Below, piece after piece: positions 31,550 to 40,033 of a stretch of DNA of 64,000 bases. Both the position numbers and the translations under genes were made by a program. Location of the stretch: contig NZ_UNRE01000001.1 of the NCBI RefSeq assembly GCF_900537085.1, forward strand, positions 625,163-689,162. Direction: 5' to 3'. The notes below the pieces were generated by a model, which saw only the letters and a list, made by a program, of their open reading frames with translations, had not been told where the DNA came from and did not search any database. Each line of letters opens with the position of its first letter. The first letter of the stretch is position 1. This stretch comes from Agarivorans sp. Alg241-V36. Its GTDB lineage: Bacteria; Pseudomonadota; Gammaproteobacteria; Enterobacterales; Celerinatantimonadaceae.

Positions 31550-32542
31550 ATGACAGAAGGTCAATTTAATTGGGGAGTCATAGCTCCCGGTCGTATTGCA
31601 CGTAATTTTGCCGAAGCATTAGCGGTTATTCCTCAAGCTAAGCTTTATGCGGTTGCTAGCTCTAAGCTGCAACGGGCACAGGACTTTGCCGATGAGTTTG
31701 ATGGAGAAGTGGCGCTAGATGATTATCAAGCGCTAGCAAACGATCCTAAAGTTGATGCCATCTACATTGCCAACCCACACAGGTTCCACTTCGACAGCAT
31801 TAAAATGTGCTTAGAGGCTGGCAAGCCAGTGCTTTGTGAAAAACCGCTAACGGTGAACGCCGCTCAAACGAAACAATTGGTTGCTTTAGCCAAGGCCAAC
31901 AATGTGTTCTTGATGGAAGCGCTGTGGACTCGCTTTCAGCCCGCTTGGCAACAGGTTCGCGCTTGGCTTAATCAGCAACAGATTGGTGAGGTTAAACTCA
32001 TCTGTTCAAGTTTTGGTTTTAACATCCCTCGTGACGAAGATGATCGTTTGCTTAACCGCGAGTTAGCGGGGGGAAGCCTATTAGATATGGGCGTATATAA
32101 CGTATCTATGTCCCAGTTTGTTACCCAAAGCCAACCGAACAAAATTGTTGCTGATGGTCTTGTTGGCAGCACCGGTGTCGACGAGCGAAGCAGTGTGATA
32201 ATGAATTATGGTGATTGCGCTAGCCAATTTACCTGTAACTTTTTGGCCAACACCGAAAACAGCTTCACTATTTTTGGTTCAAAGGGACATATTTGTATAC
32301 CGAGTATGTTTTGGGTTGGCACTCAAGCTTGTCTGAGCGTGCATGGCGAGCCTGAAGTCGTTGAGGACTTTCCATTTCGTGCCTCGGGCTTTGAGTACCA
32401 AATTGAAGAAGTGATGCGTTGTGTTACTGCCGGACAATTACAAAGTGAAGTGATGAGCTGGCAAGAGAGTATTGAAACCATGCAAATCATGGACGAAATA
32501 CGTTCACAAATAGGTGTCAGCTATCCTTTTTTAGGTGAGTAA
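31550..32542 (+). CDS. Gfo/Idh/MocA-family NAD(P)-dependent oxidoreductase
   Basis: A 330-residue dehydrogenase. The N-terminal Rossmann domain (WGVIAPGRIARNFAEAL) binds the nucleotide, EKPLTVN (about residues 97-103) carries the catalytic-area Lys-Pro, and the C-terminal alpha/beta domain shows the GGSLLDMGVYN motif. It resembles the trans-1,2-dihydrobenzene-1,2-diol dehydrogenase/glucose-fructose oxidoreductase branch, whose usual substrates are sugars or diols. The true substrate is unknown. Own transcription unit, 158 bases after the TRAP permease. Confidence 0.88.
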   Translation: MTEGQFNWGVIAPGRIARNFAEALAVIPQAKLYAVASSKLQRAQDFADEFDGEVALDDYQALANDPKVDAIYIANPHRFHFDSIKMCLEAGKPVLCEKPLTVNAAQTKQLVALAKANNVFLMEALWTRFQPAWQQVRAWLNQQQIGEVKLICSSFGFNIPRDEDDRLLNRELAGGSLLDMGVYNVSMSQFVTQSQPNKIVADGLVGSTGVDERSSVIMNYGDCASQFTCNFLANTENSFTIFGSKGHICIPSMFWVGTQACLSVHGEPEVVEDFPFRASGFEYQIEEVMRCVTAGQLQSEVMSWQESIETMQIMDEIRSQIGVSYPFLGE

Positions 32543-32683
32543 ACTTACGCGTTTTGGGTTGTGAAGAGGGCTGTTAGTGCTTAATAGCCTTCTTGAATCT
32601 TATAGATTTGGACAAATTATCATCTTGCCTTAAAAAAGTTGTGGATAATTGTCTGATTTGCGAGCGGTTAAACTTAATGGGTC

Positions 32684-32712
32684 TTTACATTCGAAAATCT
32701 TAAACGTAATAT
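32684..32712 (+). promoter_or_regulatory. Sigma-70 promoter of the tandem tRNA-Ser genes
   Basis: TTTACA (32684-32689), a 17-base spacer, then TAATAT (32707-32712), ending 12 bases before the first tRNA-Ser. Spacing is ideal and both boxes are near consensus. Confidence 0.75.
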
Positions 32713-32724
32713 TCACACCGCTGC

Positions 32725-32815
32725 GGAGGGGTGGCAGAGTGGTCGAATGCACCGGTCTTGAAAACCGGCAAGGGTTAATAGCCCTTCGAGAGTTCAAATC
32801 TCTCCTCCTCCGCCA
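32725..32815 (+). tRNA. tRNA-Ser (TGA), copy 1
   Basis: 91 bases, class II with a long variable arm (CAAGGGTTAATAGCCCTTCG region), anticodon TGA in CTTGAAA, CCA encoded. The acceptor stem is GGAGGGG with one G-T pair. Confidence 0.97.
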
Positions 32816-32826
32816 TATTATCTTAG

Positions 32827-32847
32827 CCATGCACTGCATGGTTTTTT
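32827..32847 (+). terminator. Terminator-like hairpin between the two tRNA-Ser genes
   Basis: The stem CCATGC/GCATGG with a three-base loop is followed by seven T residues, 12 bases after copy 1. It looks like a working terminator, yet an identical tRNA follows without an obvious promoter. Confidence 0.6.
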
Positions 32848-32868
32848 TAATCGCAGCAACACCCCTGC

Positions 32869-32959
32869 GGAGGGGTGGCAGAGTGGTCGAATGCACCGGT
32901 CTTGAAAACCGGCAAGGGTTAATAGCCCTTCGAGAGTTCAAATCTCTCCTCCTCCGCCA
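32869..32959 (+). tRNA. tRNA-Ser (TGA), copy 2
   Basis: 91 bases, identical to copy 1. The identity extends four bases upstream (CTGC), so the duplicated unit is 95 bases (32721-32815 and 32865-32959), a recent tandem duplication or gene-converted pair. Confidence 0.97.
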
Positions 32960-32965
32960 TTTTTA

Positions 32966-32990
32966 AAGCCACGCTTAGCGTGGCTTTTTT
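32966..32990 (+). terminator. Terminator after tRNA-Ser copy 2
   Basis: The nine-base stem AAGCCACGC/GCGTGGCTT with a three-base loop runs into T6 right after the second tRNA. Confidence 0.9.
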
Positions 32991-33454
32991 CGTTTTATAT
33001 CTCAGTAAATGCTAAAAAGTTAAGTGTTTGATATAAATAACATAAATATCAATTTCTTTAATTTGCATGATTATTTCCCTCGCTTCTCGTATCACGTCTT
33101 TTTGTTGAAACCTCTGCGTAATACAAATGAAATTCATCCTACTTAAGCTCAGTTTTAGCCAAAAAATTGTCAAATTTTCAGCTGAAAAATAGTTGAGCTT
33201 GTTGTTTGTTTTGTATTGACAAACGCTAATCAGCTACTTATAAATGAGTAATGTTTTTTCTTGTTTTGAGGCTTGTATCACCTTTAATTTATATTACCAA
33301 TTAAATTTTGTGATATTTGTCCAATTGATTTTTTGATTATGAAGAACCAAAGTTAAGAGCGGTAAACGTCAAACCTTGGTTTAGTAACCACCCGCAAGAT
33401 ACAGAGATATACAAGCAATACATGGAATTTTTAGCTTGATACTAGGGGTGTGCA
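32991..33454. other. Long AT-rich leader upstream of the exopolysaccharide locus
   Basis: A 464-base non-coding stretch, clearly more AT-rich than its surroundings, without open frames of note. It probably contains the promoter region and a long 5' leader for the polysaccharide operon. The only element I can point to is the ops-like sequence at 33357-33370. AT-rich leaders of this kind are typical targets of H-NS-like silencing and of biofilm regulators, but no defined binding site is claimed. Confidence 0.5.
33357..33370 (+). promoter_or_regulatory. Possible ops-like element (RfaH recruitment)
   Basis: The sequence GAGCGGTAAACGTC shares the GCGGTA core of the ops element GGCGGTAGCGT and lies about 85 bases before the first gene of a long surface-polysaccharide operon, where ops elements occur. 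Several positions differ from the consensus, so this is a weak call. Confidence 0.25.
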
Positions 33455-34864
33455 ATGGATATGCAAAATCAAAATGGCGTAGTTCGTTCTAACGAATTTG
33501 AACTCGCGATTGTTTACCGAATTTCAGATGTATTTATTATTATTGCCGTTTTAGCTGGCCTGTCTTGGCTTAAAAATGGCTCCTTCGATTTGGCCTTCCA
33601 GCTAATGGGCGTTGGCTTATCAGCCATCTACTTGGTTGTCGCAGAATCCTTTAATCTATATCGCTCGTGGCGGGTTTCTTCTTTGAAAGAACAAGCCATG
33701 GTTAATCTATGGGTTTGGATTGTTAGTATTGCCTTGTTATTTGCAGTTAATTACTTTCTAAAAATCTCGGCTACCTATTCGCGAGTGGTGGTTGGTTCAT
33801 GGGTAGTCGCCACACCAATGTTACTTATGGCTTGGCGCCTAGTATTTCGTGAGAGTTTGGCGGTAATGCGCCGCTTTGGTTATAACACTCGACGCGCAGC
33901 CATTATTGGGGTGTCGCAAAACGGTGTGCAACTCAAAGAAACCTTTGAAAATTCAGAAGAGCTTGGCATTCAATTTGTTGGATTTTTTGATGATAGAGAT
34001 GCTTCTCGCTTAACAGACAGTGGTTATTCTGGTCCTGTTGCCAAAGTTGATACTGCACTTGAAATGGCTAAACGGGGCGAAGTTGACCATGTGTATATCG
34101 CCTTACCCATGCATGCTAAAGACCGGATTACCGGTTACCTACAGCAACTCTCCGACACCACTACTACTACATTTATCGTGCCCGATTTCTTCACTTATAA
34201 CTTGCTGCATTCTCGTTGGAGTTCACTAGGCGATATTCAAACCGTAAGCGTATTTGATAGCCCATTCCGTGGCGGCAGTATGCTGGTTAAGCGAATCCAA
34301 GATATTGTATTGGCGTCGATTATCATTTTGTTGATTAGCCCGCTGCTGTTGGCGGTAGCCGTTGGTGTTAAGCGTTCTTCCCCTGGCCCGATCTTGTTTA
34401 AGCAAGATCGCTATGGTTTAGATGGGAAAAAAATTCGGGTTTGGAAGTTTCGTTCAATGAGCACCCAAGATAACGGTGCGGTGGTGAAGCAGGCAACGAA
34501 AAATGACCCTCGTGTGACCAAGTTTGGTGCCTTTATTCGTCGTACTTCGCTCGATGAGTTACCGCAATTTTTTAATGTATTGATGGGCAGCATGTCTATT
34601 GTTGGGCCGCGCCCGCATGCGGTTTCGCACAATGAAGAATATCGCCAAATTGTTAACCGCTACATGCTACGTCATAAAGTGAAACCTGGTATTACCGGTT
34701 GGGCACAAATCAATGGTTACCGCGGTGAAACCGACACCTTAGAAAAAATGGAAAAGCGGGTGCAATACGATCTTGAGTACATTCGTGTGTGGACGCTTTG
34801 GATGGATATCAAAATTGTATTCCTCACTATCTTTAAAGGATTTGTAGGTAAAACTGCCTACTAA
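33455..34864 (+). CDS. Undecaprenyl-phosphate glycosyl-1-phosphate transferase (priming enzyme, WcaJ/VpsL type)
   Basis: A 469-residue polyprenyl glycosylphosphotransferase that starts repeat-unit assembly by moving a hexose-1-phosphate, usually glucose, onto undecaprenyl phosphate. Four TM segments lie in the first 130 residues, then a Rossmann-like domain (RRAAIIGVSQNG), a fifth membrane helix near residue 285 (IQDIVLASIIILLISPLLL), and the catalytic domain with KRSSPGPILFKQDR, KFRSM, RRTSLDELPQF and GPRPH. It heads the locus, like VpsL in Vibrio. The ATG follows AGGGGTG. Confidence 0.93.
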   Translation: MDMQNQNGVVRSNEFELAIVYRISDVFIIIAVLAGLSWLKNGSFDLAFQLMGVGLSAIYLVVAESFNLYRSWRVSSLKEQAMVNLWVWIVSIALLFAVNYFLKISATYSRVVVGSWVVATPMLLMAWRLVFRESLAVMRRFGYNTRRAAIIGVSQNGVQLKETFENSEELGIQFVGFFDDRDASRLTDSGYSGPVAKVDTALEMAKRGEVDHVYIALPMHAKDRITGYLQQLSDTTTTTFIVPDFFTYNLLHSRWSSLGDIQTVSVFDSPFRGGSMLVKRIQDIVLASIIILLISPLLLAVAVGVKRSSPGPILFKQDRYGLDGKKIRVWKFRSMSTQDNGAVVKQATKNDPRVTKFGAFIRRTSLDELPQFFNVLMGSMSIVGPRPHAVSHNEEYRQIVNRYMLRHKVKPGITGWAQINGYRGETDTLEKMEKRVQYDLEYIRVWTLWMDIKIVFLTIFKGFVGKTAY

Positions 34865-34887
34865 GTAAAGCTGTTCAAGGAGTTGTG

Positions 34888-35463
34888 ATGAATTGGGATA
34901 GTTCTCTCTTGGCTACGTGGTGTAACACCAAGCGCGCCTGGTACTTGCTAGTAACGCTATTGATGTGGGGCGGTTTTAGCGCTGCTTCTCAGGCCAATGA
35001 TCTAGAGCAAAGCTACCGCTTAGGTGCAGGTGACCGCATCCAAATTGTTGTGTACGGCGAGAGCGATTTGTCGATGGAACTGCTGGTGACTAACAGTGGC
35101 AAAATCGACTATCCCTACTTGGGGCGTATTCCAGTGAACAGCCTTACTGCTCAGCAACTTAGAGATAACATTGAACAGGGCTTGCGAGGCGATTACCTGA
35201 TTAACCCCAAGGTAGCAGTAAACATCATTGGCTACCGACAAATCTTTATTAATGGCGAGGTAGAGCACCCAGGTGGTTACGCTTATCAACCCGGTCTTAC
35301 GGTTGAAAAAGCAATAGCGCTAGCGGGTGGTTTTACCGAGCGCGCATCGAAAACAAATATCAATATCACCCCAGGTAATGGCACTAACGATTTAGTGAAA
35401 GCTGCCTTAAAGCACCGCATTGCTCCGGGAGACATTATTGTGGTTAAGGCCAGTTTCTTTTAG
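34888..35463 (+). CDS. Polysaccharide export protein, short Wza/OPX type
   Basis: A 191-residue exported protein from the ATG at 34888 (a GTG sits just before it; AAGGAG upstream). After a signal peptide ending near SQA come a Poly_export domain (YRLGAGDRIQIVVYGESDLS) and one SLBB domain (FINGEVEHPGGYAYQPGLTVEKAIALAGG, seen at about residues 113-141). It is half the length of Wza: there is no lipobox Cys and no C-terminal membrane-spanning helix, so it is a short periplasmic OPX-like protein and would need another outer-membrane partner. None is in this locus. Confidence 0.88.
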   Translation: MNWDSSLLATWCNTKRAWYLLVTLLMWGGFSAASQANDLEQSYRLGAGDRIQIVVYGESDLSMELLVTNSGKIDYPYLGRIPVNSLTAQQLRDNIEQGLRGDYLINPKVAVNIIGYRQIFINGEVEHPGGYAYQPGLTVEKAIALAGGFTERASKTNINITPGNGTNDLVKAALKHRIAPGDIIVVKASFF

Positions 35464-35536
35464 GCCTAGCTTCTTTTACGGCAAGGGTGCCAACAGTAAT
35501 ACTCCGTAAGTTTGCTAACAGGGAAGTGTTTAGTTA

Positions 35537-37756
35537 ATGACAACAACAGTGAATAATGCAGCACTAATGCGCAATGGCAGCAATGCAGATGATGAGTTCA
35601 TCAACATCATGCAATATTTGTCGATTTTAAAATCGCGCTGGCTGATGATTTTGGGTTTTACATTTATCAGTGTTTTGCTTGCCATATTGTTGGTCTTTGC
35701 GATTAAGCCAACTTATCAGGCCACCGCAGTATTGTTGATTGAAGCTGAGCAGCGTAAAGCAGTATCTATTGATGATGTGATAGGTATCGATACCTCCAAG
35801 CAGGAGTATTACCTCACTCAGTTCGAATTGCTTAAATCTAGAAGTATTGCTCAACGAGTGATTGATGAATTTCAGCTCTATGACAATCCTGAGTTTAACG
35901 GCGCAAATGACGGTAAAGGATTTAATGCCGCTGGCCTAAAAAGCATGCTGCGCTCGGTGCCACTAATTCAAAGCTTTATGCCTGAAGAAGAGCTTCCAGA
36001 CTTAGAGCAGCAGCAAGAAATTGCTCGCCAAAAAGTGATGAAAACCTTCCAGCGCAGCCTACACATTAATCCGGTGAAAAAGACTCAATTAGTAAATATT
36101 AGTTTTGACTCTAGGGATCCTAAATTGGCGGCTAAAATTGCCAATGCTGTTGGAGAGACCTACATAAACTCGAATCGCGAAAGCCGCATTATTGCTAACC
36201 AAGAAGCCACTAACTGGTTAGCCGACCGAATTGGAGTGTTGCAAGCTGCTGTGATTGAATCGCAAAGTCGTTTAAGTGACTTCTTACAGCGTGAGCAACT
36301 AGTAGATGTAAGCGGTATCGACAGCTTGGCTAGCTCAGAGTTGGGTAATTTAAGTCGACGCTTAGCCGATGCCCAAGATCGCCGCACCGCTTCTGAGTCT
36401 ATTTACTATTTGCTGCAAGATAACAAAAATACTGCGATTTCTGAGTTGTCATCGGTAACGGCAATCTCGAATCATCCCCAGTTACGTGATGTGCGTTTAG
36501 CACAAATTGAAGCAGAGCGTTTGGTCTCTGAACTTAGTAAGCGCTATGGCCCTAAACACGACAAGATGATCCGAGCTCATGCTCAGTTGGCCTCGGTGAA
36601 AGAGCGCTCCGAAGTGCTGCTTAGAGTGCTCGCTTCAGGCGTTGAAAAAGAATTGCGAAGCGCTCGTGCTCAAGAGAATGCGATTCGTACTGAGATGGAA
36701 AATAAAAAGGCCGAGTTTCAAGATATCGCGCTTAAACGAGCCACTTACGATGCCTTGAAGCGCGAAGTAGACAGTAACCAAAATCTCTATGATTTATTTG
36801 TTACGCGCCAAAAAGAAACCAATGCCACCAGCGATTTTCAAGCCGCGGTAGCACGTTTTGCCGACCGAGCAGTTACGCCATTATTTCCGGCTAAACCTAA
36901 AAAAGGCATTATTATTCTGCTGGCTGCGGCTTTTGGCTTGGCGATAGCCATAGTGTTGGCGCTACTGAGTCAATCCCTAAACAATACCATTGAAAGTGCC
37001 AGCGGCATTGAAGACAAACTTCGCCTTACCCCATTAGGCGTTATTCCTTTGGTTAAGGGCTCTCGCTTTAATAAAGACAACTTACCGCTAGAACAGTTTT
37101 TTGATGAGAAACAGCTCAATTTTAGTGAGGCAGTGCGTAGTATTCGTACCTCTGTAATGCTCAACATGATGAGCCAGCAGCGCAAGCTATTGTCGGTGAC
37201 TTCATCAGTGCCTAATGAAGGGAAAACCACCACCGCCTTAAACCTAGCCATTGCGATGGCAGGCATGGAAAAAACTCTGTTGATTGATGGCGATTTACGT
37301 AAACCCTCGATGGGCGAGCGATTTAATCTTAACCGTGCTCATCCCGGGTTGAGTAACTTGTTGGTAATGGATGCGGAGCTGGACGATTGTGTGGTTCATC
37401 ATGAGCGCTCCGGCCTTGATCTGCTGCCCGCAGGAATGCAAACGGCAAACCCTCAAGAGTTATTGGCTGGTTCAAAATTTAAAGCGCTTATCGAAGAGCT
37501 TAGTGAGCATTACGACAAAATCATTATCGATACGCCACCTATCGCGGCGGTGAGTGACGCTTTGATTATCGGCCAAATTACTAAATCAAGCATTGTGGTC
37601 GTTAACGCTGGTCGCACTAAGGTGAGCCAAATTGAACATACTTTGCAGCAGATGATTAATCACAAGGTAGTGGTTGATGGGGTTATTTTGAACCGGGTAA
37701 GCGCCAAGAACGAAACCCGTTTTGGTTACTACCGCGAGTACGGAGCAACTGCATGA
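35537..37756 (+). CDS. Chain-length/copolymerase tyrosine autokinase (Wzc/VpsO type)
   Basis: A 739-residue bacterial tyrosine kinase fused to a PCP domain. The Wzz domain follows TM1 (about residues 35-55), a long coiled-coil/GNVR region spans about 190-440, TM2 is near 455-475, and the cytoplasmic BY-kinase has Walker A VPNEGKTTTALNLA, Walker A' LLIDGDLRKPS and Walker B IIIDTPP. The C-terminus FGYYREYGATA has only three tyrosines, a short version of the autophosphorylated tail. It controls polymer length and export; the PHP-type phosphatase at 43443 is its likely counterpart. Confidence 0.94.
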   Translation: MTTTVNNAALMRNGSNADDEFINIMQYLSILKSRWLMILGFTFISVLLAILLVFAIKPTYQATAVLLIEAEQRKAVSIDDVIGIDTSKQEYYLTQFELLKSRSIAQRVIDEFQLYDNPEFNGANDGKGFNAAGLKSMLRSVPLIQSFMPEEELPDLEQQQEIARQKVMKTFQRSLHINPVKKTQLVNISFDSRDPKLAAKIANAVGETYINSNRESRIIANQEATNWLADRIGVLQAAVIESQSRLSDFLQREQLVDVSGIDSLASSELGNLSRRLADAQDRRTASESIYYLLQDNKNTAISELSSVTAISNHPQLRDVRLAQIEAERLVSELSKRYGPKHDKMIRAHAQLASVKERSEVLLRVLASGVEKELRSARAQENAIRTEMENKKAEFQDIALKRATYDALKREVDSNQNLYDLFVTRQKETNATSDFQAAVARFADRAVTPLFPAKPKKGIIILLAAAFGLAIAIVLALLSQSLNNTIESASGIEDKLRLTPLGVIPLVKGSRFNKDNLPLEQFFDEKQLNFSEAVRSIRTSVMLNMMSQQRKLLSVTSSVPNEGKTTTALNLAIAMAGMEKTLLIDGDLRKPSMGERFNLNRAHPGLSNLLVMDAELDDCVVHHERSGLDLLPAGMQTANPQELLAGSKFKALIEELSEHYDKIIIDTPPIAAVSDALIIGQITKSSIVVVNAGRTKVSQIEHTLQQMINHKVVVDGVILNRVSAKNETRFGYYREYGATA

Positions 37757-38988
37757 GTGGGCTAAAGCGCATCGAGTCTTTAGTTAAGCGCTTTGGCAGC
37801 ATTACCCTGCTGCGAGCTTTTAGTGCTACCGGTTTAATTTTGTTTTCGTCGGTGATCACTTGGCTGTACGGCATGGATAGCTTCGGTCAGGTTTCTTTTG
37901 CTATTTCTATCGCTAACTTAATTTTGGTGATTGGTCGTTATGGATCTGAGTATTCGTTTTTTGGTCGCTATTTTGACTTATCAAGCCAAGGTGAAAACGA
38001 TAAAGCGGCTAGAGTACTGTTTGAAAAATGCCGCTTGTCGTTAATATTAAGTTTGAGTTTGGCCGTTGTGGTCGTGCCCTTAAGTTTTAGCAGTGTAGAA
38101 ATCATCGTATTTTGCTTTTTGTACATTGTTGGCTTTGCCATTATCCAAATGGTGTCTTTGTCTCATCGGGTCATTAAAGAGTTTTATCGCTCTTACTTAT
38201 TTGAAGCCGGAGTGTTTTTTGTCTTTAGCTCGTTAATCTTTTTGCTGCTGGCCTTGTCGGGCAATACCAGTGATGTGTTCGTGGTATTAAGTGCATGTTT
38301 GCTTGCTTACTTTTGTCTGTTTAGCCTGTTTGGTAATAAAAAGCTGCTGCAGGGTTTTAAGTTATCAGGCGAAAGTGAAGGGACAAAACTTAGCCAAAGT
38401 TTAAAGCAAGACTCTAAGTTTTTGGCTTTCACGTTAAGTGAATATGTATTGTTTTGGGGAATCATCTTAATTAGTGGTTATACCCTTAGCGAATACGATA
38501 CCGGCGTTATCGCCTGGGGCGGGCGGATCTTCCAACTGTTTGTATTTATTTTGGCGATTCGCAATAGCGTGCAGGTGCCGGAGATCCTAGCTTCAAGCGA
38601 CATCAAGCAAAGCTACCTAAAAGTGCGCAAAGACGGCGTAGCTTTAAGCGTAGCGGGCCTAGTTGCATCCTCATTGGTTGTTACTGTGGTTTACTTTGTC
38701 GCTGATTTAGACTCCAGTACTTTGCTAATTTGGTCGCTGTTTGCTTTGGCTGCCTGCGTTCGTTTGTATTTTGGTCCGGTTTACCACGTCTTCGTAAAGT
38801 TCTCTGCCGACAAGCAGGTATATACCAACTGTGTGCTTACGGTGTTCGTTTGCGTGCTTTGCTCCGGCCTTGCTTTGTCCTTGTCTACCGGAGCGCTTGG
38901 TTTAGCAGCATGTTACTTACTTACTTGGTTAGTCTCCTTATTTTATGCCGATAGCCAGTCTTTAGGTGGACAGTATGGTCGAGTTTAA
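37753..38988 (+). CDS. Wzx-like lipid-linked repeat-unit flippase
   Basis: A 411-residue polytopic membrane protein with about 12 hydrophobic segments and no large soluble domain. The N-terminus GSITLLRAFSATGLILFSSVITWLYG-type helix followed by FGQVSFAISIANLI is typical of the polysaccharide transporter (MOP) family. Its start overlaps the kinase stop (ATGA). In a Wzy-dependent locus it would flip undecaprenyl-PP-linked repeat units across the inner membrane. Its level of similarity cannot be measured by eye, but membrane topology and context agree. Confidence 0.8.
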   Translation: MSGLKRIESLVKRFGSITLLRAFSATGLILFSSVITWLYGMDSFGQVSFAISIANLILVIGRYGSEYSFFGRYFDLSSQGENDKAARVLFEKCRLSLILSLSLAVVVVPLSFSSVEIIVFCFLYIVGFAIIQMVSLSHRVIKEFYRSYLFEAGVFFVFSSLIFLLLALSGNTSDVFVVLSACLLAYFCLFSLFGNKKLLQGFKLSGESEGTKLSQSLKQDSKFLAFTLSEYVLFWGIILISGYTLSEYDTGVIAWGGRIFQLFVFILAIRNSVQVPEILASSDIKQSYLKVRKDGVALSVAGLVASSLVVTVVYFVADLDSSTLLIWSLFALAACVRLYFGPVYHVFVKFSADKQVYTNCVLTVFVCVLCSGLALSLSTGALGLAACYLLTWLVSLFYADSQSLGGQYGRV

Positions 38989-40033
38989 GCGCACTAAACT
39001 CGGCGTTTGCTACCTACTGTTTTGGTCGCTAATGCTGCTATTGCTGATGACCGTAGGTAAAGACTTTTTGCCCTGGAAATGGGGCTATGATGCGATGAAG
39101 ATAGAAGGGCGTTTCGTTTTTTTTGAGCTAGACGGCTCCTTCTTAGCCACTCGAGAATTGCTCTATTTCTTGGGGCGAGAAAGCGCAGTGCTGAGCACCG
39201 CCACCATTGGTTTTTTGTGGCTTCTGGTTATTTCTAAGTATGTGGTAACACTTAAAGACTTGCTGGTGGTGAGCTTGTTCACTCTACCTAGCATGCTGCT
39301 CAATGTTATTTGGCCAGCCAAAGAAACCATAGTAATGGCCCTGTGTTTATTGGTGTTCTATTCCACTTACTTCAGCCGTAAAGCCTTTGTTTTTAGTGTT
39401 GTGGTGCTTTATGTGAGTTATGCCTTACAAGTGCGCTCTTACTACTTTCTTATTTTAGGGGTATTTCTTGCGGGTTACGTGATGCAGTATTTTAGCGATA
39501 AAGGCTTTCCTATGCGTAATAGCCTTAACCGTACCGCATTTAAGTTAGCGAGCTTTAAACCTGCTTGGTACTTTCTGGCCTTTTTTGTTTGCTTAGCCTT
39601 TTTATTACCCGACGCTTTTTATCACATGTCTCAAGGCCAGCGAGATATTTCCAATAACTACGCCAAATTAGAGGGTAGTTTTAACGTGACGGCCTTCGAC
39701 AATTTGGTGGATGTAGCGCGTGGTTTGCCCTTCATTATTAACTTTGGCTGGGCTTTGCTGCAACTGAGCTTACCGCTGATTTTTGCCCAAGGACTCAACC
39801 AATTGTTATTGCTGTTGTTTAGCGTGGGCGTATTGATGATTTGTGGAAAAATGGTCAAGCGGAAACAAGGCGATTTATTACTTACACTATTTTGTTCTCA
39901 TATGTTTGTACTGCTGCTTTTTGAACCTGATCAAGGAAGCTATTTTAGGCATATTCTATCGGCAGCCATTTATTTACTCCCCGCATATTCGCTTATTTTT
40001 GGTAGTTCTCGACAAGGAGTCTTAGATGACTAA
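38975..40033 (+). CDS. Polytopic membrane protein, putative repeat-unit polymerase (Wzy-like)
   Basis: 352 residues with about ten hydrophobic helices; no family is certain. The pattern of a conserved-looking IWPAKETIVMALCLLVF segment, where a Lys-Glu pair follows a Pro in a membrane hairpin, and a large loop at about residues 215-250 fits EpsG/Wzy-like polymerases. I start at the ATG at 38975 after AGGTGG; a GTG three codons upstream is possible. It overlaps the flippase 3' end by 14 bases and the next gene by eight. The locus also has an O-antigen-ligase-family protein, so which of the two polymerises is open. Confidence 0.6.
   Translation: MVEFKRTKLGVCYLLFWSLMLLLLMTVGKDFLPWKWGYDAMKIEGRFVFFELDGSFLATRELLYFLGRESAVLSTATIGFLWLLVISKYVVTLKDLLVVSLFTLPSMLLNVIWPAKETIVMALCLLVFYSTYFSRKAFVFSVVVLYVSYALQVRSYYFLILGVFLAGYVMQYFSDKGFPMRNSLNRTAFKLASFKPAWYFLAFFVCLAFLLPDAFYHMSQGQRDISNNYAKLEGSFNVTAFDNLVDVARGLPFIINFGWALLQLSLPLIFAQGLNQLLLLLFSVGVLMICGKMVKRKQGDLLLTLFCSHMFVLLLFEPDQGSYFRHILSAAIYLLPAYSLIFGSSRQGVLDD

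Noticed and set aside
32630-32966. Open frames of 103 and 105 codons with an internal repeat
   Set aside because: The repeat is just the two identical tRNA-Ser genes translated; not coding.
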